Below, in pieces: positions 32,707 to 41,483 of a stretch of DNA of 64,000 nt. Position numbers and translations under genes: made by a program. The DNA is from Alcaligenes faecalis (GTDB lineage Bacteria > Pseudomonadota > Gammaproteobacteria > Burkholderiales > Burkholderiaceae_B). Position 1 is the first letter of the stretch; the number at the start of each line of letters is the position of its first letter. The DNA is taken from the NCBI RefSeq assembly GCF_005311025.1, contig NZ_CP031747.1, forward strand, positions 2,850,954 to 2,914,953, read 5' to 3'. The notes beneath the pieces are model-generated. The model was given only the letters and a program-made list of their open reading frames with translations, made no database searches and was not told the origin of the DNA.

Positions 32707-34038
32707 TCAGTCGTGCAAGTCCTTGCCCTTGGTCTCGGGCGAGGCAATGGTGGCCCACAAAGCCAGAACACACAGGCCGATCAGGTACCAGTCAAAAACC
32801 TGTTTTTGATTGATGGAATGCAGCCAGGCTTGCAAATAGGGAGCGGTCCCGCCCGTCAGGGCACCAGCAACCGAATAGGGCAAGCCCATGGCAACCGCAC
32901 GAATGCGGGTCGGAAACTGCTCGGGGAAAAAGGCCGGCATGATGGCGGTGGGTGCCGAGATCAACAGCATGCCGCCCGCCATGAACACCACCAGACGCCA
33001 GATCTCGCCCTGGCCGCCGGTCAGCACCATGGTCAGCGGGATGATGCTGATGATTGAACCGATGGAGAAGAAATACCAGTTCGCCTTGCGACCAAAACGA
33101 TCCGAAAATGCGCCCCAGAAAATCAGGCACAGAATCAGGAAAAGATTGGCCCCCACCCCCACCCACATCACTTTGGCGGCAGGCATGCCCAGGGAGGTAA
33201 TGGCAAAGGTGGGCGCCATGATGGCCCAGACGTAATACAGCACGGTGCCGCCAGCCGACAAGGCAAATACGCGCAAGCAGGCACTGCGATACTTCCAGAC
33301 CTCCGACCAGAACACGCGTGCGCCCGGGCGTGCCGTTTTGCCTGCCGCTTGCGCTGCGGCCTGACGGGCTTTGAACATGGGAGTTTCATCCAGCTTTCTA
33401 CGCAGATACAGCGCATATACCCCCAAGGCCCCACCCAAGACAAAAGGCACACGCCATGCCCAGGCCCGAACAACATCCTCACCCAGCAGACTGGTCAGGC
33501 AGGCACTGAGCAACACAGCCGCCAATACCCCGATCGTGACAAACACAAACACGGAGGAAGACCACAGCCCACGTTTATGAGCAGGTGCCATTTCGGTGAC
33601 ATAGGTGAAGGAAGAAACCACCTCCCCACCGTGGCCAATCCCTTGCAACAAACGGCCCATCAACAAAAACAAGGCGGCAATCGGCCCCACCATGTCATAC
33701 GTAGGAGCAATACCAATCACCAAACTGCCCAAGGCTGTCACCAGCATGGACAGGGTCATGGTGAAACGCCGCCCCTTGCGATCGGCCAGCCAGCCAAAAA
33801 AGATGCCTCCCAGCGGGCGCATGAAAAAACCCACAGTAAATACCGCCAGTGTGCCCAGCAAAGCCGCCAGCGGGTCCTCACTATGGAAAAACTGCTTGGC
33901 AAAATAGGCGGCAAAAATCGAATAAGCCGTCCAGTCGTACCACTCCAGGGCGTTACCCGCCCCAACCCCCAAAATAACGCGTCGACGCTGCGCGGCAGTC
34001 ATGGGCTGCTCGCGCAACGATGGTGTATGTGCGTCCAA
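32707..34038 (-). CDS. MFS transporter, metabolite:H+ symporter (MHS) family
   Basis: A 443-residue protein with about 12 membrane segments. GNALEWYDWTAY near residue 29 and motif A GWLADRKGRR (82-91) are typical of MHS-family symporters, which import organic acids such as dicarboxylates, shikimate and aromatic acids. The start is a TTG at 34038 preceded by AAGGGG at seven bases; the next ATG (34002) has no such site. It lies between the flavin reductase and NicX-like genes and probably imports the substrate or an intermediate of this catabolic cluster. Confidence 0.85.
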   Translation of the reverse strand: MDAHTPSLREQPMTAAQRRRVILGVGAGNALEWYDWTAYSIFAAYFAKQFFHSEDPLAALLGTLAVFTVGFFMRPLGGIFFGWLADRKGRRFTMTLSMLVTALGSLVIGIAPTYDMVGPIAALFLLMGRLLQGIGHGGEVVSSFTYVTEMAPAHKRGLWSSSVFVFVTIGVLAAVLLSACLTSLLGEDVVRAWAWRVPFVLGGALGVYALYLRRKLDETPMFKARQAAAQAAGKTARPGARVFWSEVWKYRSACLRVFALSAGGTVLYYVWAIMAPTFAITSLGMPAAKVMWVGVGANLFLILCLIFWGAFSDRFGRKANWYFFSIGSIISIIPLTMVLTGGQGEIWRLVVFMAGGMLLISAPTAIMPAFFPEQFPTRIRAVAMGLPYSVAGALTGGTAPYLQAWLHSINQKQVFDWYLIGLCVLALWATIASPETKGKDLHD

Positions 34039-34097
34039 GAGATGTCCCCTTCACTGTGATAGTTATGCTTCTTGTTTATTGTTTTTGATCCGGTGGC

Positions 34098-34595
34098 TCA
34101 GGCCACCAACTGCGTGAAACGAGAACGATGAAAGATCAGTGGCGAGATTTCGCGCTCGATCTGCACATCGTGGATAAGCAATTGCACGGCATCGTGGTCC
34201 CCAGCGGGATGCACTTGAAAAACACTGCAGTCAAACCAGACTGATGCCCCTTGTATATGGACGGCCCCCTCCTCGGTCAGCTCGACCTCGATATCGCTGA
34301 ATCGGCTGTCCTTGTCCGGTCCGGCCAGCTGACGGCAAATAGCCGCATGTTCAGCACTCAAAATTGACACCCCCAGACGCGAGGCGCGAGACAGCAGCGC
34401 CCAGGTCGAGGAACTTTTCTGCACAAAAAAGGCGGCCAAAGGCGGATCCAGCGAAACCCCTACGGAAAAACTGGACGCAACAATGACTTGCGGCTTGCCA
34501 TCGAGTACGGCGGCAATGGCCGCTACCCCGGATGGAAAATGTCCGAAGGCTTCGCGCACCACCCTGGCTCCCAACCCACTTATGTTTTCTTTCAT
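34098..34595 (-). CDS. Flavin reductase family protein (two-component monooxygenase partner)
   Basis: A 165-residue HpaC-type flavin reductase: FGHFPSGVAAIAAV near the N-terminus, a central VASSFSVGVSLDPPLAAFFVQKSS block (in parts) that binds flavin, and the SILSAEHAAICRQLAG segment. It reduces FMN or FAD with NAD(P)H and releases it for a partner oxygenase. The only group D type monooxygenase nearby is encoded at 37589-38824, and both genes have a copy of the same upstream motif, which supports pairing. Ribosome-binding site is weak. Confidence 0.85.
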   Translation of the reverse strand: MKENISGLGARVVREAFGHFPSGVAAIAAVLDGKPQVIVASSFSVGVSLDPPLAAFFVQKSSSTWALLSRASRLGVSILSAEHAAICRQLAGPDKDSRFSDIEVELTEEGAVHIQGASVWFDCSVFQVHPAGDHDAVQLLIHDVQIEREISPLIFHRSRFTQLVA

Positions 34596-34686
34596 GACGA
34601 TGACTCTGCTCAGGCGTTAAAGACCCAAAACCCAAAATGAGGCGAGCTCTGCGACAACACACTCGCTTGGCCTCAATTCTGTTTCG

Positions 34687-34710
34687 ATCGTCATTTATTT
34701 GCAATAACAA
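34687..34710. promoter_or_regulatory. Candidate PaaX-type operator, copy 1 (flavin reductase promoter)
   Basis: Core CGTCATTTATTTGCAATAA preceded by AT, 92 bases upstream of the flavin reductase start. It contains the near-palindrome TTATTTGCAATAA (34695-34707). It matches the copy at 38866-38889 at 20 of 24 positions. Confidence 0.6.
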
Positions 34711-34823
34711 AATAATCAAATAAGGATGTTTTTTGTTGAATTTAGGTATTAACCCTATGAAAATTCGTCGTTTTAAAAGCTATAGGCCTATACAATTCAA
34801 CCGAATATTATTGCGTATTATCT

Positions 34824-34850
34824 TTCGTCATTATTTATTTGCAATAATTA
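34824..34850. promoter_or_regulatory. Candidate PaaX-type operator, copy 2 (Dabb/PaaX promoter)
   Basis: TTCGTCA, a three-base insertion relative to copy 1, then the identical 13-mer TTATTTGCAATAA (34835-34847). It ends 36 bases before the Dabb protein start and so can control the regulator gene's own operon. Confidence 0.6.
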
Positions 34851-34886
34851 ATGAGCTTAAAACCTCTCGGAATCCACAAGGACAGC

Positions 34887-35192
34887 ATGTATCTACATAT
34901 CGTTTTGATGGCCCCCCACACCCCTGTCAGCCCGGAACTCGCCCCCAAGCTGGACCAGGCCTTTATCCGCATACATCAGGAATGCTCCGGCATAGAACGC
35001 TTTGAATGGGTGCCGAACCTGTCACTCAGCTCGGCGCGCTACAGCCATGCCCTGCTTTCTGTATTCCGCACTCAAGAAGCACTGGACGCCTACAGACAGA
35101 GTGATGCTCACCAGGCCATGCTGGATGCCATCGCCCCGCACATTCAGGACATCGTCGTGCTGGACAGCGTGCTGGAGAAAAGCCTGCCCTAA
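34887..35192 (+). CDS. Dabb-like stress-responsive A/B barrel protein
   Basis: A 101-residue ferredoxin-like-fold protein: YLHIVLMAPHTP at the N-terminus, a histidine-containing YSHALLSVFRTQEALDAY block and SDAHQAMLDAI..DIVVLD end match the Dabb (dimeric alpha-beta barrel) family. I start it at 34887 because AAGGA lies just upstream and family members start with this strand; 12 extra codons of the longer frame are AT-rich leader. Dabb proteins in catabolic operons may act on or protect reactive intermediates. First gene of a two-gene operon with the PaaX-type regulator. Confidence 0.75.
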   Translation: MYLHIVLMAPHTPVSPELAPKLDQAFIRIHQECSGIERFEWVPNLSLSSARYSHALLSVFRTQEALDAYRQSDAHQAMLDAIAPHIQDIVVLDSVLEKSLP

Positions 35193-35339
35193 GAAGCTCA
35201 AGCTGGCGCCCTGGCAAACAGGACGCAAGCAGCCCCAGTGCGGCTACGCTAGCGCCGCCGGGGCACGCACGGTAAAATGGCCCGCTACAAACCTACTATC
35301 AAAAATGGGTAGCAATCAGCCCCACCACCGGAAAACAGA
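35193..35339. other. Spacer between Dabb and PaaX-type genes
   Basis: 147 bases without a gene; GC-rich at the left and no copy of the shared operator motif. The regulator is therefore most simply read from the Dabb promoter. Confidence 0.4.
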
Positions 35340-36236
35340 ATGAAAGCAAGCGTCGCGATTGATGAGTTCATCGCTAGCCGAGACCATGGCGAGCACGAGC
35401 AACTTGCCCCGCACCACTACATTCTGACGCTCTACGGTCTGTTCGCCCGCCCCACCGGCGTCATCATTCCCGTGGCCAGCGTGGTTCAACTACTGGCCGA
35501 CCTGGGTGCTGAACCGTCCAGCGTGCGCTCCGCCATTTCCCGGCTCAAGAAAAAAGGCGTGCTAGTTAGCCAACAAGCCGCCTCGGGCAAAGGCTATGCC
35601 TTGGCGGCCGAACTGGAGCCGCATATGCAGGCCGGTGACGAGCGGATTTTTTCCTCCCCCTCCATGAATATTCGGGACCCCTGGCTGCTGGTCTCCTTCT
35701 CCGTTCCGGAAAGCGAACGCCAGAACCGTCACAAGATTCGTACAGGCTTGGCTCGCATGGGGTTTGGCACGGTAAATGCGGGCCTGTATATAGGTCCGGC
35801 GCGCTTGCAGGCAGAGGCTGTCGAGTACATACGCGAGCACCAGCTCTGGCCCTATATTGAGCTGTTCACCTGCGAACCCAGTGGCCTGAGCGATATTCAG
35901 GAAAAGATCTCCCGCTGGTGGAATTGGGACAAGCTGGCCAATGAGTACCAGGCCTTCTTGAACTCGTATCAACACGAAGTTGAAGCGTGGCAAACCGCTT
36001 TACGCCAAGGCACGGCCGACCCTTTGGAAGCCTTCCGACTCTATATGCCTATGGTGACACGCTGGCGCAGACTGCCCTTTCTGGACCCAGGCCTGGCACC
36101 CGAGCTATTGCCAGACAACTGGGTAGGCAATACAGCCCGCAAATTGTTCGGTGATTTGCATCGACTGCTTAGTCCCTTGAGCTCGCAACACGTGCAGCAG
36201 GCCATTCCAAACTGGAAGGCCCGCGGCACGGAGTAA
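35340..36236 (+). CDS. PaaX family transcriptional regulator
   Basis: A 298-residue protein with PaaX architecture: an N-terminal winged helix (about 25-90: HHYILTLYGLFARPTGVIIPVASVVQLLADLG in parts, then SSVRSAISRLKKKGVL), a central domain (DPWLLVSFSVPESER...), and a C-terminal helical domain (FRLYMPMVTRWRRLPFLDPGLAPELLPDNW in parts). PaaX represses phenylacetate genes and is released by phenylacetyl-CoA; relatives use other CoA or aromatic ligands. Here it lies in the middle of the NicX-like/monooxygenase cluster and is most likely its specific regulator, acting on the repeated motif at 34687, 34824 and 38866. The ligand is unknown. Confidence 0.88.
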   Translation: MKASVAIDEFIASRDHGEHEQLAPHHYILTLYGLFARPTGVIIPVASVVQLLADLGAEPSSVRSAISRLKKKGVLVSQQAASGKGYALAAELEPHMQAGDERIFSSPSMNIRDPWLLVSFSVPESERQNRHKIRTGLARMGFGTVNAGLYIGPARLQAEAVEYIREHQLWPYIELFTCEPSGLSDIQEKISRWWNWDKLANEYQAFLNSYQHEVEAWQTALRQGTADPLEAFRLYMPMVTRWRRLPFLDPGLAPELLPDNWVGNTARKLFGDLHRLLSPLSSQHVQQAIPNWKARGTE

Positions 36237-36250
36237 ACCTGCTCCTTTAG

Positions 36251-37585
36251 TCAGGCCCCCGCAAAGCGTGCGATGTCGCCCATCAAATCCTGGGCGACGC
36301 GCTCAAACCGCTCCGGCGTCACCCCCTGCATCATGGGCGCATCCTGCCAGGCCCGGAAGTTGCCAAACTGGAAAGGCAAATCAAAACAGTGCCCGCTGAA
36401 CACCGCTTCAAGCGGACTTTGTTCCATGAAGTCACTCCAGACCACCGAGCGCCCCGCTGCTTTCAGACTAGCCGCATACTGCGTGGGAAAACGCTGGAAT
36501 TGCAACCAGGACGACGCGGCCACCACTTGCTGATACGGCGTCAGACCCGAACCTACTCCCTGATACACCCCATTTCGCAGCAGGCTGTCTGGCAAATCTC
36601 CCACAGGCCATACACCCAAAGCCTGATCGACCTGCTCTTGCGTCGCCTGCCGATGAAAAGGCACGTCAAAAAAGAACACCGAGGACTCTTGGGCAGTACA
36701 ACGCAGATACACCGCCTGCGCATGGCAGGCTTGTGCCGCCCAGTCAGGATTTAAGAAGTCGGGCGGCATCCCGGCGCTGGCCACAGGCAAGAATGCCGAA
36801 GGAGCATGAGCCAAACGTAGCGGCTCTTTGTCCAAGGCCATCATGCCGTGCTGCATCAAGATATCCACGTTCGCCGTCAGCCACTGATCACCCAGGCTTT
36901 GTCGCAGGCGCTCTGTGGTTTTTCTTTGTTGCTCGGGTGACCACGGCGTGCGCGTTCCCATGCTGAGCAAAGCAACACGATTAATCCAACCTCGTGTGGA
37001 CTCCAGCACGCTGAGCAAATGCGCATACCAGCCACCCGCCGATTGCCCCATCAAGGTAATCTTGTCCGGGTCTCCGCCAAAGGCATGGATACGATCTTTC
37101 ACCCATTGCAGTGCCAAGAGCAGGTCGGCTGCCGGCAAAGGCAAATCGTCAGCTTGTGCATCGCCCAGGTGCCCCAAGGCACCCAGACGGTAATTCACAT
37201 TGACCACCACCATGCCCTGCGCTGCCAGGCGGGTGCCGTCATACCAATCCAAAGAAGCGCCACCGCTCACCCAGGCTCCACCGTGGATAAAGAACAGTAC
37301 GGGCAGACCTTGTGCTTGCGCAGGTGCCCACACATTCAAAAAATAAGCGTCTTCAGATTGAGGATTGGCACTGCCTGCTCCCATGACCGCCGCAAGACGG
37401 CTGGGGCGCTGCGGGAACAAAGGCACCTGATCCAGAGAGGTCGCTGCCATTCGCCCCGTCGCTGCCTGCGCCGCTTCAAAACGGCGCGTGCCTTGGGCAT
37501 AACGCAGGCCATACCAGGCCTGCACCTCTACGCCGTCGGCATGACAACGGCGTGAAGGAGCATTGATCCGCAAGGTCGCCGTCAT
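36251..37585 (-). CDS. Carboxylesterase type B family protein
   Basis: A 444-residue alpha/beta hydrolase with the type B carboxylesterase layout: EDAYFLNVWAP (about 78-88), oxyanion FIHGGAWVSGG (about 98-108), and nucleophile elbow GQSAGG (about 179-184). No signal peptide, so cytoplasmic. It follows the monooxygenase gene with a 3-base gap on the same strand and is thus part of the same operon. It may hydrolyse an ester or carbamate substrate of the pathway to release the aromatic alcohol; this is inference. Confidence 0.85.
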   Translation of the reverse strand: MTATLRINAPSRRCHADGVEVQAWYGLRYAQGTRRFEAAQAATGRMAATSLDQVPLFPQRPSRLAAVMGAGSANPQSEDAYFLNVWAPAQAQGLPVLFFIHGGAWVSGGASLDWYDGTRLAAQGMVVVNVNYRLGALGHLGDAQADDLPLPAADLLLALQWVKDRIHAFGGDPDKITLMGQSAGGWYAHLLSVLESTRGWINRVALLSMGTRTPWSPEQQRKTTERLRQSLGDQWLTANVDILMQHGMMALDKEPLRLAHAPSAFLPVASAGMPPDFLNPDWAAQACHAQAVYLRCTAQESSVFFFDVPFHRQATQEQVDQALGVWPVGDLPDSLLRNGVYQGVGSGLTPYQQVVAASSWLQFQRFPTQYAASLKAAGRSVVWSDFMEQSPLEAVFSGHCFDLPFQFGNFRAWQDAPMMQGVTPERFERVAQDLMGDIARFAGA

Positions 37586-37588
37586 GGT

Positions 37589-38824
37589 TTAGAGCTTGTT
37601 GGAAATATAAGGCGTACCGGTCATGCCGTTACCGTGCAGCTCGTATCCCATTGGCGCGGTAATGGAGGCATGGCGAGTACCTGTATTAATATCGCGCCAC
37701 ATGCGGCCCAGCAGACTGTTTTCCGCGAAGGAGGCGGTGCCATGCAACCAGCACAGATTGTTCACCGCATCCACCAGCTCGTGTCCTGCATGGCCGATCC
37801 CGGCACGATGGCGAGCACGTAGCTCCAAAGGCATGGGCACGGTACCGGAAGCAGCAGCATCGATCTGCGCCGCAGCGCGTTCCAGCAGCAAACGAGCACC
37901 ATCAATCTGAATACTTGCCGTTCCCAGGTTCTGCACAAACGCCCCCGAATCCGACTGCTTCTTGTAATGGGTATAGGTAATGCCGCGCTTGCCACTGACA
38001 CCAGTAGTGAAATCCACGGCGGCTTGCGCGGCCCCTAAAGATGGCGCTTGAATGCAGGTGGACATGGTCAGGTGCGGCGTCAAACGACGACCAAATGTAG
38101 CCAAGGGATCTTGCTCCTGCACATCACCCATCAGTTGCTGAAACGTAATCAGGCGCTCTTTGGGCACCCACAGGTTTTCTGCCACCATGGTGTTGGAGCC
38201 CGAGCCGCGCATACCGATGGTGTACCAGGTATCCTGAATTTCAAACTCATCACGACGCATCAGCACAAAGCCCACGGTAGGCTCGACCTGCTCGTTTTCC
38301 TTGATGAACAAAATCCCCAGTGCCCAGTCCGAGTGATTGCTGTTCGAGGCAAAAGGCCACTTGCCCGTAATGCGCCAGCCATCGCCATCCGGCGTTGCCG
38401 TGCCTTGGGGTTGGGCAAAAATGGACGCCGCACGGATTGGACCGTCTGCAAACACCTCATCGAGCATGGCATCGCTAAAGCGGTTGGCCAGCATGACCGA
38501 ACCATTAGAGATCACCACACACCAGGCTGCTGCCGGATCGTAATAGCCCACGGCGCTGGCACATTGCAAGAGCATCTCCGCCCCACCCTCATAACCGCCG
38601 TAGCGCTTCAAGGCCGAAATGCGCCAGGCCCCGGTGGACTCCAAAGCCTGAACCGCCTCGTCTGACAACATGCGATTACGGTCAGCCTGCGGGGCCAACT
38701 CACGTAGCAGCGGGCCGATCTCATGGATACGCTCCAAAATCTCCTCTGTCTCCTGACGGGATGGCGCCTGGGTAACGGTGATCCGCTCGCGCTCGGCGAC
38801 CAATGTAGCTCCTGTGATAGTCAT
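37589..38824 (-). CDS. Flavin-dependent monooxygenase of the acyl-CoA dehydrogenase fold (HpaH/HsaA-like)
   Basis: A 411-residue protein of the acyl-CoA dehydrogenase superfamily. The segments FAQPQGTATPDGDGWRITGKWPFASNSNHSDWALG (in parts, about 137-172), TWYTIGMRGSGSNTM (about 200-214) and the C-terminal LWRDINTGTRHA-like block (MWRDINTGTRHASI) are typical of two-component aromatic hydroxylases such as HsaA and the HPAH oxygenase component, rather than true acyl-CoA dehydrogenases. It needs reduced flavin from a reductase, supplied by the gene at 34098-34595. It probably hydroxylates a (hetero)aromatic ring before cleavage by the NicX-like enzyme. Confidence 0.8.
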   Translation of the reverse strand: MTITGATLVAERERITVTQAPSRQETEEILERIHEIGPLLRELAPQADRNRMLSDEAVQALESTGAWRISALKRYGGYEGGAEMLLQCASAVGYYDPAAAWCVVISNGSVMLANRFSDAMLDEVFADGPIRAASIFAQPQGTATPDGDGWRITGKWPFASNSNHSDWALGILFIKENEQVEPTVGFVLMRRDEFEIQDTWYTIGMRGSGSNTMVAENLWVPKERLITFQQLMGDVQEQDPLATFGRRLTPHLTMSTCIQAPSLGAAQAAVDFTTGVSGKRGITYTHYKKQSDSGAFVQNLGTASIQIDGARLLLERAAAQIDAAASGTVPMPLELRARHRAGIGHAGHELVDAVNNLCWLHGTASFAENSLLGRMWRDINTGTRHASITAPMGYELHGNGMTGTPYISNKL

Positions 38825-39062
38825 AACAGCTCCTTAGAATTATTTAATATGGCAAATTTATAGCTATCGTCAGTTAATCGCAATATCAATAATCATGAAA
38901 AACGCTAAACCCGCTTGTTTTATTGAGTTTATTCGGGTTTTCACCTAGTAATAATCATGCACCAAGCTTATTTTTAATTGCATAAAAGTAACGATCAAAA
39001 ATATTTTGAGCACAAGCGAAGCAGAAAAAAGAGAAAAAAATGGCCTGCGCCAGCATGAGACG
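38825..39062. other. AT-rich promoter region of the monooxygenase-esterase operon
   Basis: No gene. The stretch is strongly AT-rich and holds copy 3 of the shared operator motif (38866-38889) 42 bases before the monooxygenase start. The other end adjoins the icd terminator. Confidence 0.6.
38866..38889. promoter_or_regulatory. Candidate PaaX-type operator, copy 3 (monooxygenase promoter)
   Basis: Core CGTCAGTTAATCGCAATAT, same spacing and orientation relative to its gene as copy 1. The near-identity over 24 bases in two otherwise unrelated spacers four kilobases apart is unlikely by chance. Confidence 0.6.
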
Positions 39063-39095
39063 AAAAAAAACCGCCGACCCGAAGGTCGGCGGTTT
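39063..39095 (-). terminator. Rho-independent terminator of icd
   Basis: AAACCGCCGACC-CGAA-GGTCGGCGGTTT, a 12-base perfect stem (39068-39095) followed on the minus strand by eight T's (39063-39070). It lies 36 bases beyond the icd stop. Confidence 0.93.
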
Positions 39096-39131
39096 CTCAT
39101 GTAGAAAACCGGCTTTAACAGCCTGTATTCA

Positions 39132-40388
39132 TTACATGTTTTCGATCATGACATCGCCAAAGCCGGAGCAGGACACTTGAGTCGCGCCTTCCATCAGACG
39201 GGCAAAGTCATAAGTCACTTTACGCGAGGTGATGGATTTTTCCATGCTGGAGATGATCAGGTCAGCAGCTTCGGTCCAGCCCATGTGACGCAGCATCATT
39301 TCGGCAGACAGGATCAGCGAACCGGGGTTCACGTAGTCTTTGCCAGCGTACTTGGGAGCAGTACCGTGGGTAGCTTCGAACATGGCCACGGAGTCGGACA
39401 GGTTGGCACCGGGAGCGATACCGATACCACCCACTTGAGCAGCCAGAGCGTCGGAGATGTAGTCGCCGTTCAGGTTCAGTGTGGCAATAACGTCGTACTC
39501 GGCAGGACGCAGCAGAATCTGTTGCAGGAAGGCGTCAGCAATCGAATCCTTGACGATGATCTCGCGACCAGTCTTGGGATTCTTGAATTTGCACCATGGG
39601 CCGCCGTCGATCAATTCAGCGCCGAATTCTTTTTGAGCCAGTTCGTAAGCCCAATCACGGAAGCCACCTTCGGTGAACTTCATGATGTTGCCCTTGTGAA
39701 CGATGGTCACGGAAGAGCGATCGTTATCGATGGCGTACTGGATGGCCTTGCGCACCAGGCGCTCGGTACCTTCGCGGGACACAGGCTTGACACCGATACC
39801 GGAGGTATTGGGGAAGCGAATCTTGTTCACGCCCAGGGTGTTTTGCAGGAAGTCGATCAGCTTCTTGGCGCTTTCGGACTCGGCAGCAAATTCAATACCG
39901 GCGTAAATGTCTTCGGAGTTCTCGCGGAAAATGACCATTTCGGTCTTTTCTGGCTCACGCACAGGCGAAGGAACACCCTTGAAGTAGCGCACTGGGCGCA
40001 GGCAGACGTACAGGTCCAGTTGCTGACGCAGGGCCACGTTCAGGGAACGGATGCCGCCGCCAACGGGAGTGGTCAGAGGGCCTTTGATGGACACGACGTA
40101 GTCTTTAACGGCATCCAGAGTTTCTTCTGGCAGCCAGACGTCGGAACCGTACACCTTGGTGGATTTTTCACCGGCGAACACTTCCATCCATTCGATCTTG
40201 CGCTTGCCGCCATAAGCCTTGGCAACAGCAGCGTCGACCACTTTGATCATGACTGGCGAAATATCCACGCCCGTACCATCACCCTCGATGTAAGGAATAA
40301 TGGGTTGATCGGGAACATTCAGGGAAAAATCCGCGTTAACTGTAATTTTCTGCCCCGACGCGGGGATCTTGATATGCTGATAGGACAT
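39132..40388 (-). CDS. icd: NADP-dependent isocitrate dehydrogenase
   Basis: A 418-residue enzyme of the TCA cycle, converting isocitrate to 2-oxoglutarate. Length and motifs are those of the bacterial homodimeric NADP type: [20 protein letters not shown] contains the substrate-binding, regulatory serine region (about 109-128), [11 protein letters not shown] (about 156-166), and [17 protein letters not shown] and [11 protein letters not shown] at the nucleotide site. Single-gene unit with its own strong terminator and divergent from the DUF1841 gene. Confidence 0.97.
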   Translation of the reverse strand: MSYQHIKIPASGQKITVNADFSLNVPDQPIIPYIEGDGTGVDISPVMIKVVDAAVAKAYGGKRKIEWMEVFAGEKSTKVYGSDVWLPEETLDAVKDYVVSIKGPLTTPVGGGIRSLNVALRQQLDLYVCLRPVRYFKGVPSPVREPEKTEMVIFRENSEDIYAGIEFAAESESAKKLIDFLQNTLGVNKIRFPNTSGIGVKPVSREGTERLVRKAIQYAIDNDRSSVTIVHKGNIMKFTEGGFRDWAYELAQKEFGAELIDGGPWCKFKNPKTGREIIVKDSIADAFLQQILLRPAEYDVIATLNLNGDYISDALAAQVGGIGIAPGANLSDSVAMFEATHGTAPKYAGKDYVNPGSLILSAEMMLRHMGWTEAADLIISSMEKSITSRKVTYDFARLMEGATQVSCSGFGDVMIENM

Positions 40389-40655
40389 GGATGCTCCAGT
40401 TGTGCTCCAATATTAGGGATAGCTAAACACGGAACGCTTTCGCGTTTCCGAAGTCTTATATAAGAGTTTAACTTAATTCGCGCGTATTCAGGCACCTGTA
40501 AACTCAAAGCTTGCCAAAAATGCTTGCATTCTTGGCAACTTATCCATTCTACACGGCCCCGATTGCAGCTTGTGCCGGCCTTGCGCCCCCACCATTTCAC
40601 GCAAAACACGCGCCGAAGATTCGCATTTTCTGACTATTTTTATCTCGATTCCACC

Positions 40656-41084
40656 ATGTTCAACCCCTCTCGCGAGCAGGTTCGCCAATTTTTCATTGAA
40701 GCTTGGGACAAGCACCAAAGTGGTCATCTGCTGACCGCTCTGGAAACCATGGCGGTGGATCTGGTGCAACAGCACCCTGAATACCACGACGACTTGCGCA
40801 ACGCCGACGCCGTCAACCAGGACTATTCCGTGGAGCAAGGACGCAGCAACCCCTTCCTGCATCTGTCCATGCACCTGGCTATCAATGAACAACTGTCCAT
40901 TGACCAGCCTCCGGGCATCAAGGCAGCGTATCAGCGCCTATTGACCCGGCACGATCAGCACGCCGCAGCGCACATCATTATGGAAGCGCTGGGCGAGGTG
41001 ATCTGGGAAGCACAACGTCTGGGCACTCCGCTGAACAACGAGCGCTATATCGAATTGATTTTGCGCCACAGCACGCGCGACTAA
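40656..41084 (+). CDS. DUF1841 family protein
   Basis: A 142-residue protein of the DUF1841 family, common in beta- and gammaproteobacteria: MFNPSREQVRQFF at the start, a histidine-rich middle (NPFLHLSMHLAINEQ) and HIIMEALGEVIWEAQR near the end. I begin at 40656; 44 upstream codons in the open frame resemble leader rather than protein. The repeated histidines and acidic residues could bind metal, but no function is established. Divergent from icd. Confidence 0.85.
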   Translation: MFNPSREQVRQFFIEAWDKHQSGHLLTALETMAVDLVQQHPEYHDDLRNADAVNQDYSVEQGRSNPFLHLSMHLAINEQLSIDQPPGIKAAYQRLLTRHDQHAAAHIIMEALGEVIWEAQRLGTPLNNERYIELILRHSTRD

Positions 41085-41098
41085 AGCCGCAGGCTGCC

Positions 41099-41467
41099 TT
41101 ACTTTCTAATGCTCAAAGGGCCGGGCTGACGCGACAGCCATACGGAGATACTGTCGATATCCGCCTGGCTCATGGTATTGGCCATAGCCCCCATGACGGC
41201 ATTCTTGCGGATATTGGACGTTGCCGGTGCCCCGGCCTGCCCACGCTTGTAAGCCATCAAGGCCTGCCGCAAATAATCGGCATGCTGACCGGCCAGAATG
41301 GGATATTCCGGGTTCAAGGGCGTTTTCGCATCGTCACCATGACAGGATGCGCAATTCAGATTCTTCCAGGCTTCCCCGCCTGCCTTGGCCAGATCCTCAG
41401 CGGCTATCGCCTGACCGGCCACCCCGGCCATCAGCCCCATTGCTACCAGCAAGACTGTTTTTCTCAT
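41099..41467 (-). CDS. Periplasmic class I cytochrome c (single haem)
   Basis: A 122-residue precursor with a signal peptide (RKTVLLVAMGLMAGVAGQAIAA) and one haem site CASCH near residue 39; the methionine of MGAMANTM toward the C-terminus can be the axial ligand. The start at 41467 has GGGAGG upstream; the longer frame does not. It resembles half of a cytochrome c4. Second gene of a two-cytochrome operon, probably an electron shuttle to a terminal oxidase or other periplasmic partner. Confidence 0.85.
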   Translation of the reverse strand: MRKTVLLVAMGLMAGVAGQAIAAEDLAKAGGEAWKNLNCASCHGDDAKTPLNPEYPILAGQHADYLRQALMAYKRGQAGAPATSNIRKNAVMGAMANTMSQADIDSISVWLSRQPGPLSIRK

Positions 41468-41483
41468 AGGTGCCTCCCCGTCC

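Noticed and set aside
34887-38824. Phenylacetate degradation as the function of the PaaX-containing island
   Set aside because: No paaABCDE, paaK, paaG or paaZ genes are present; only the regulator family is shared.
39177-40463. A 428-codon frame antisense to icd
   Set aside because: The icd protein on the minus strand is certain and highly conserved; the antisense frame is a GC-bias shadow.
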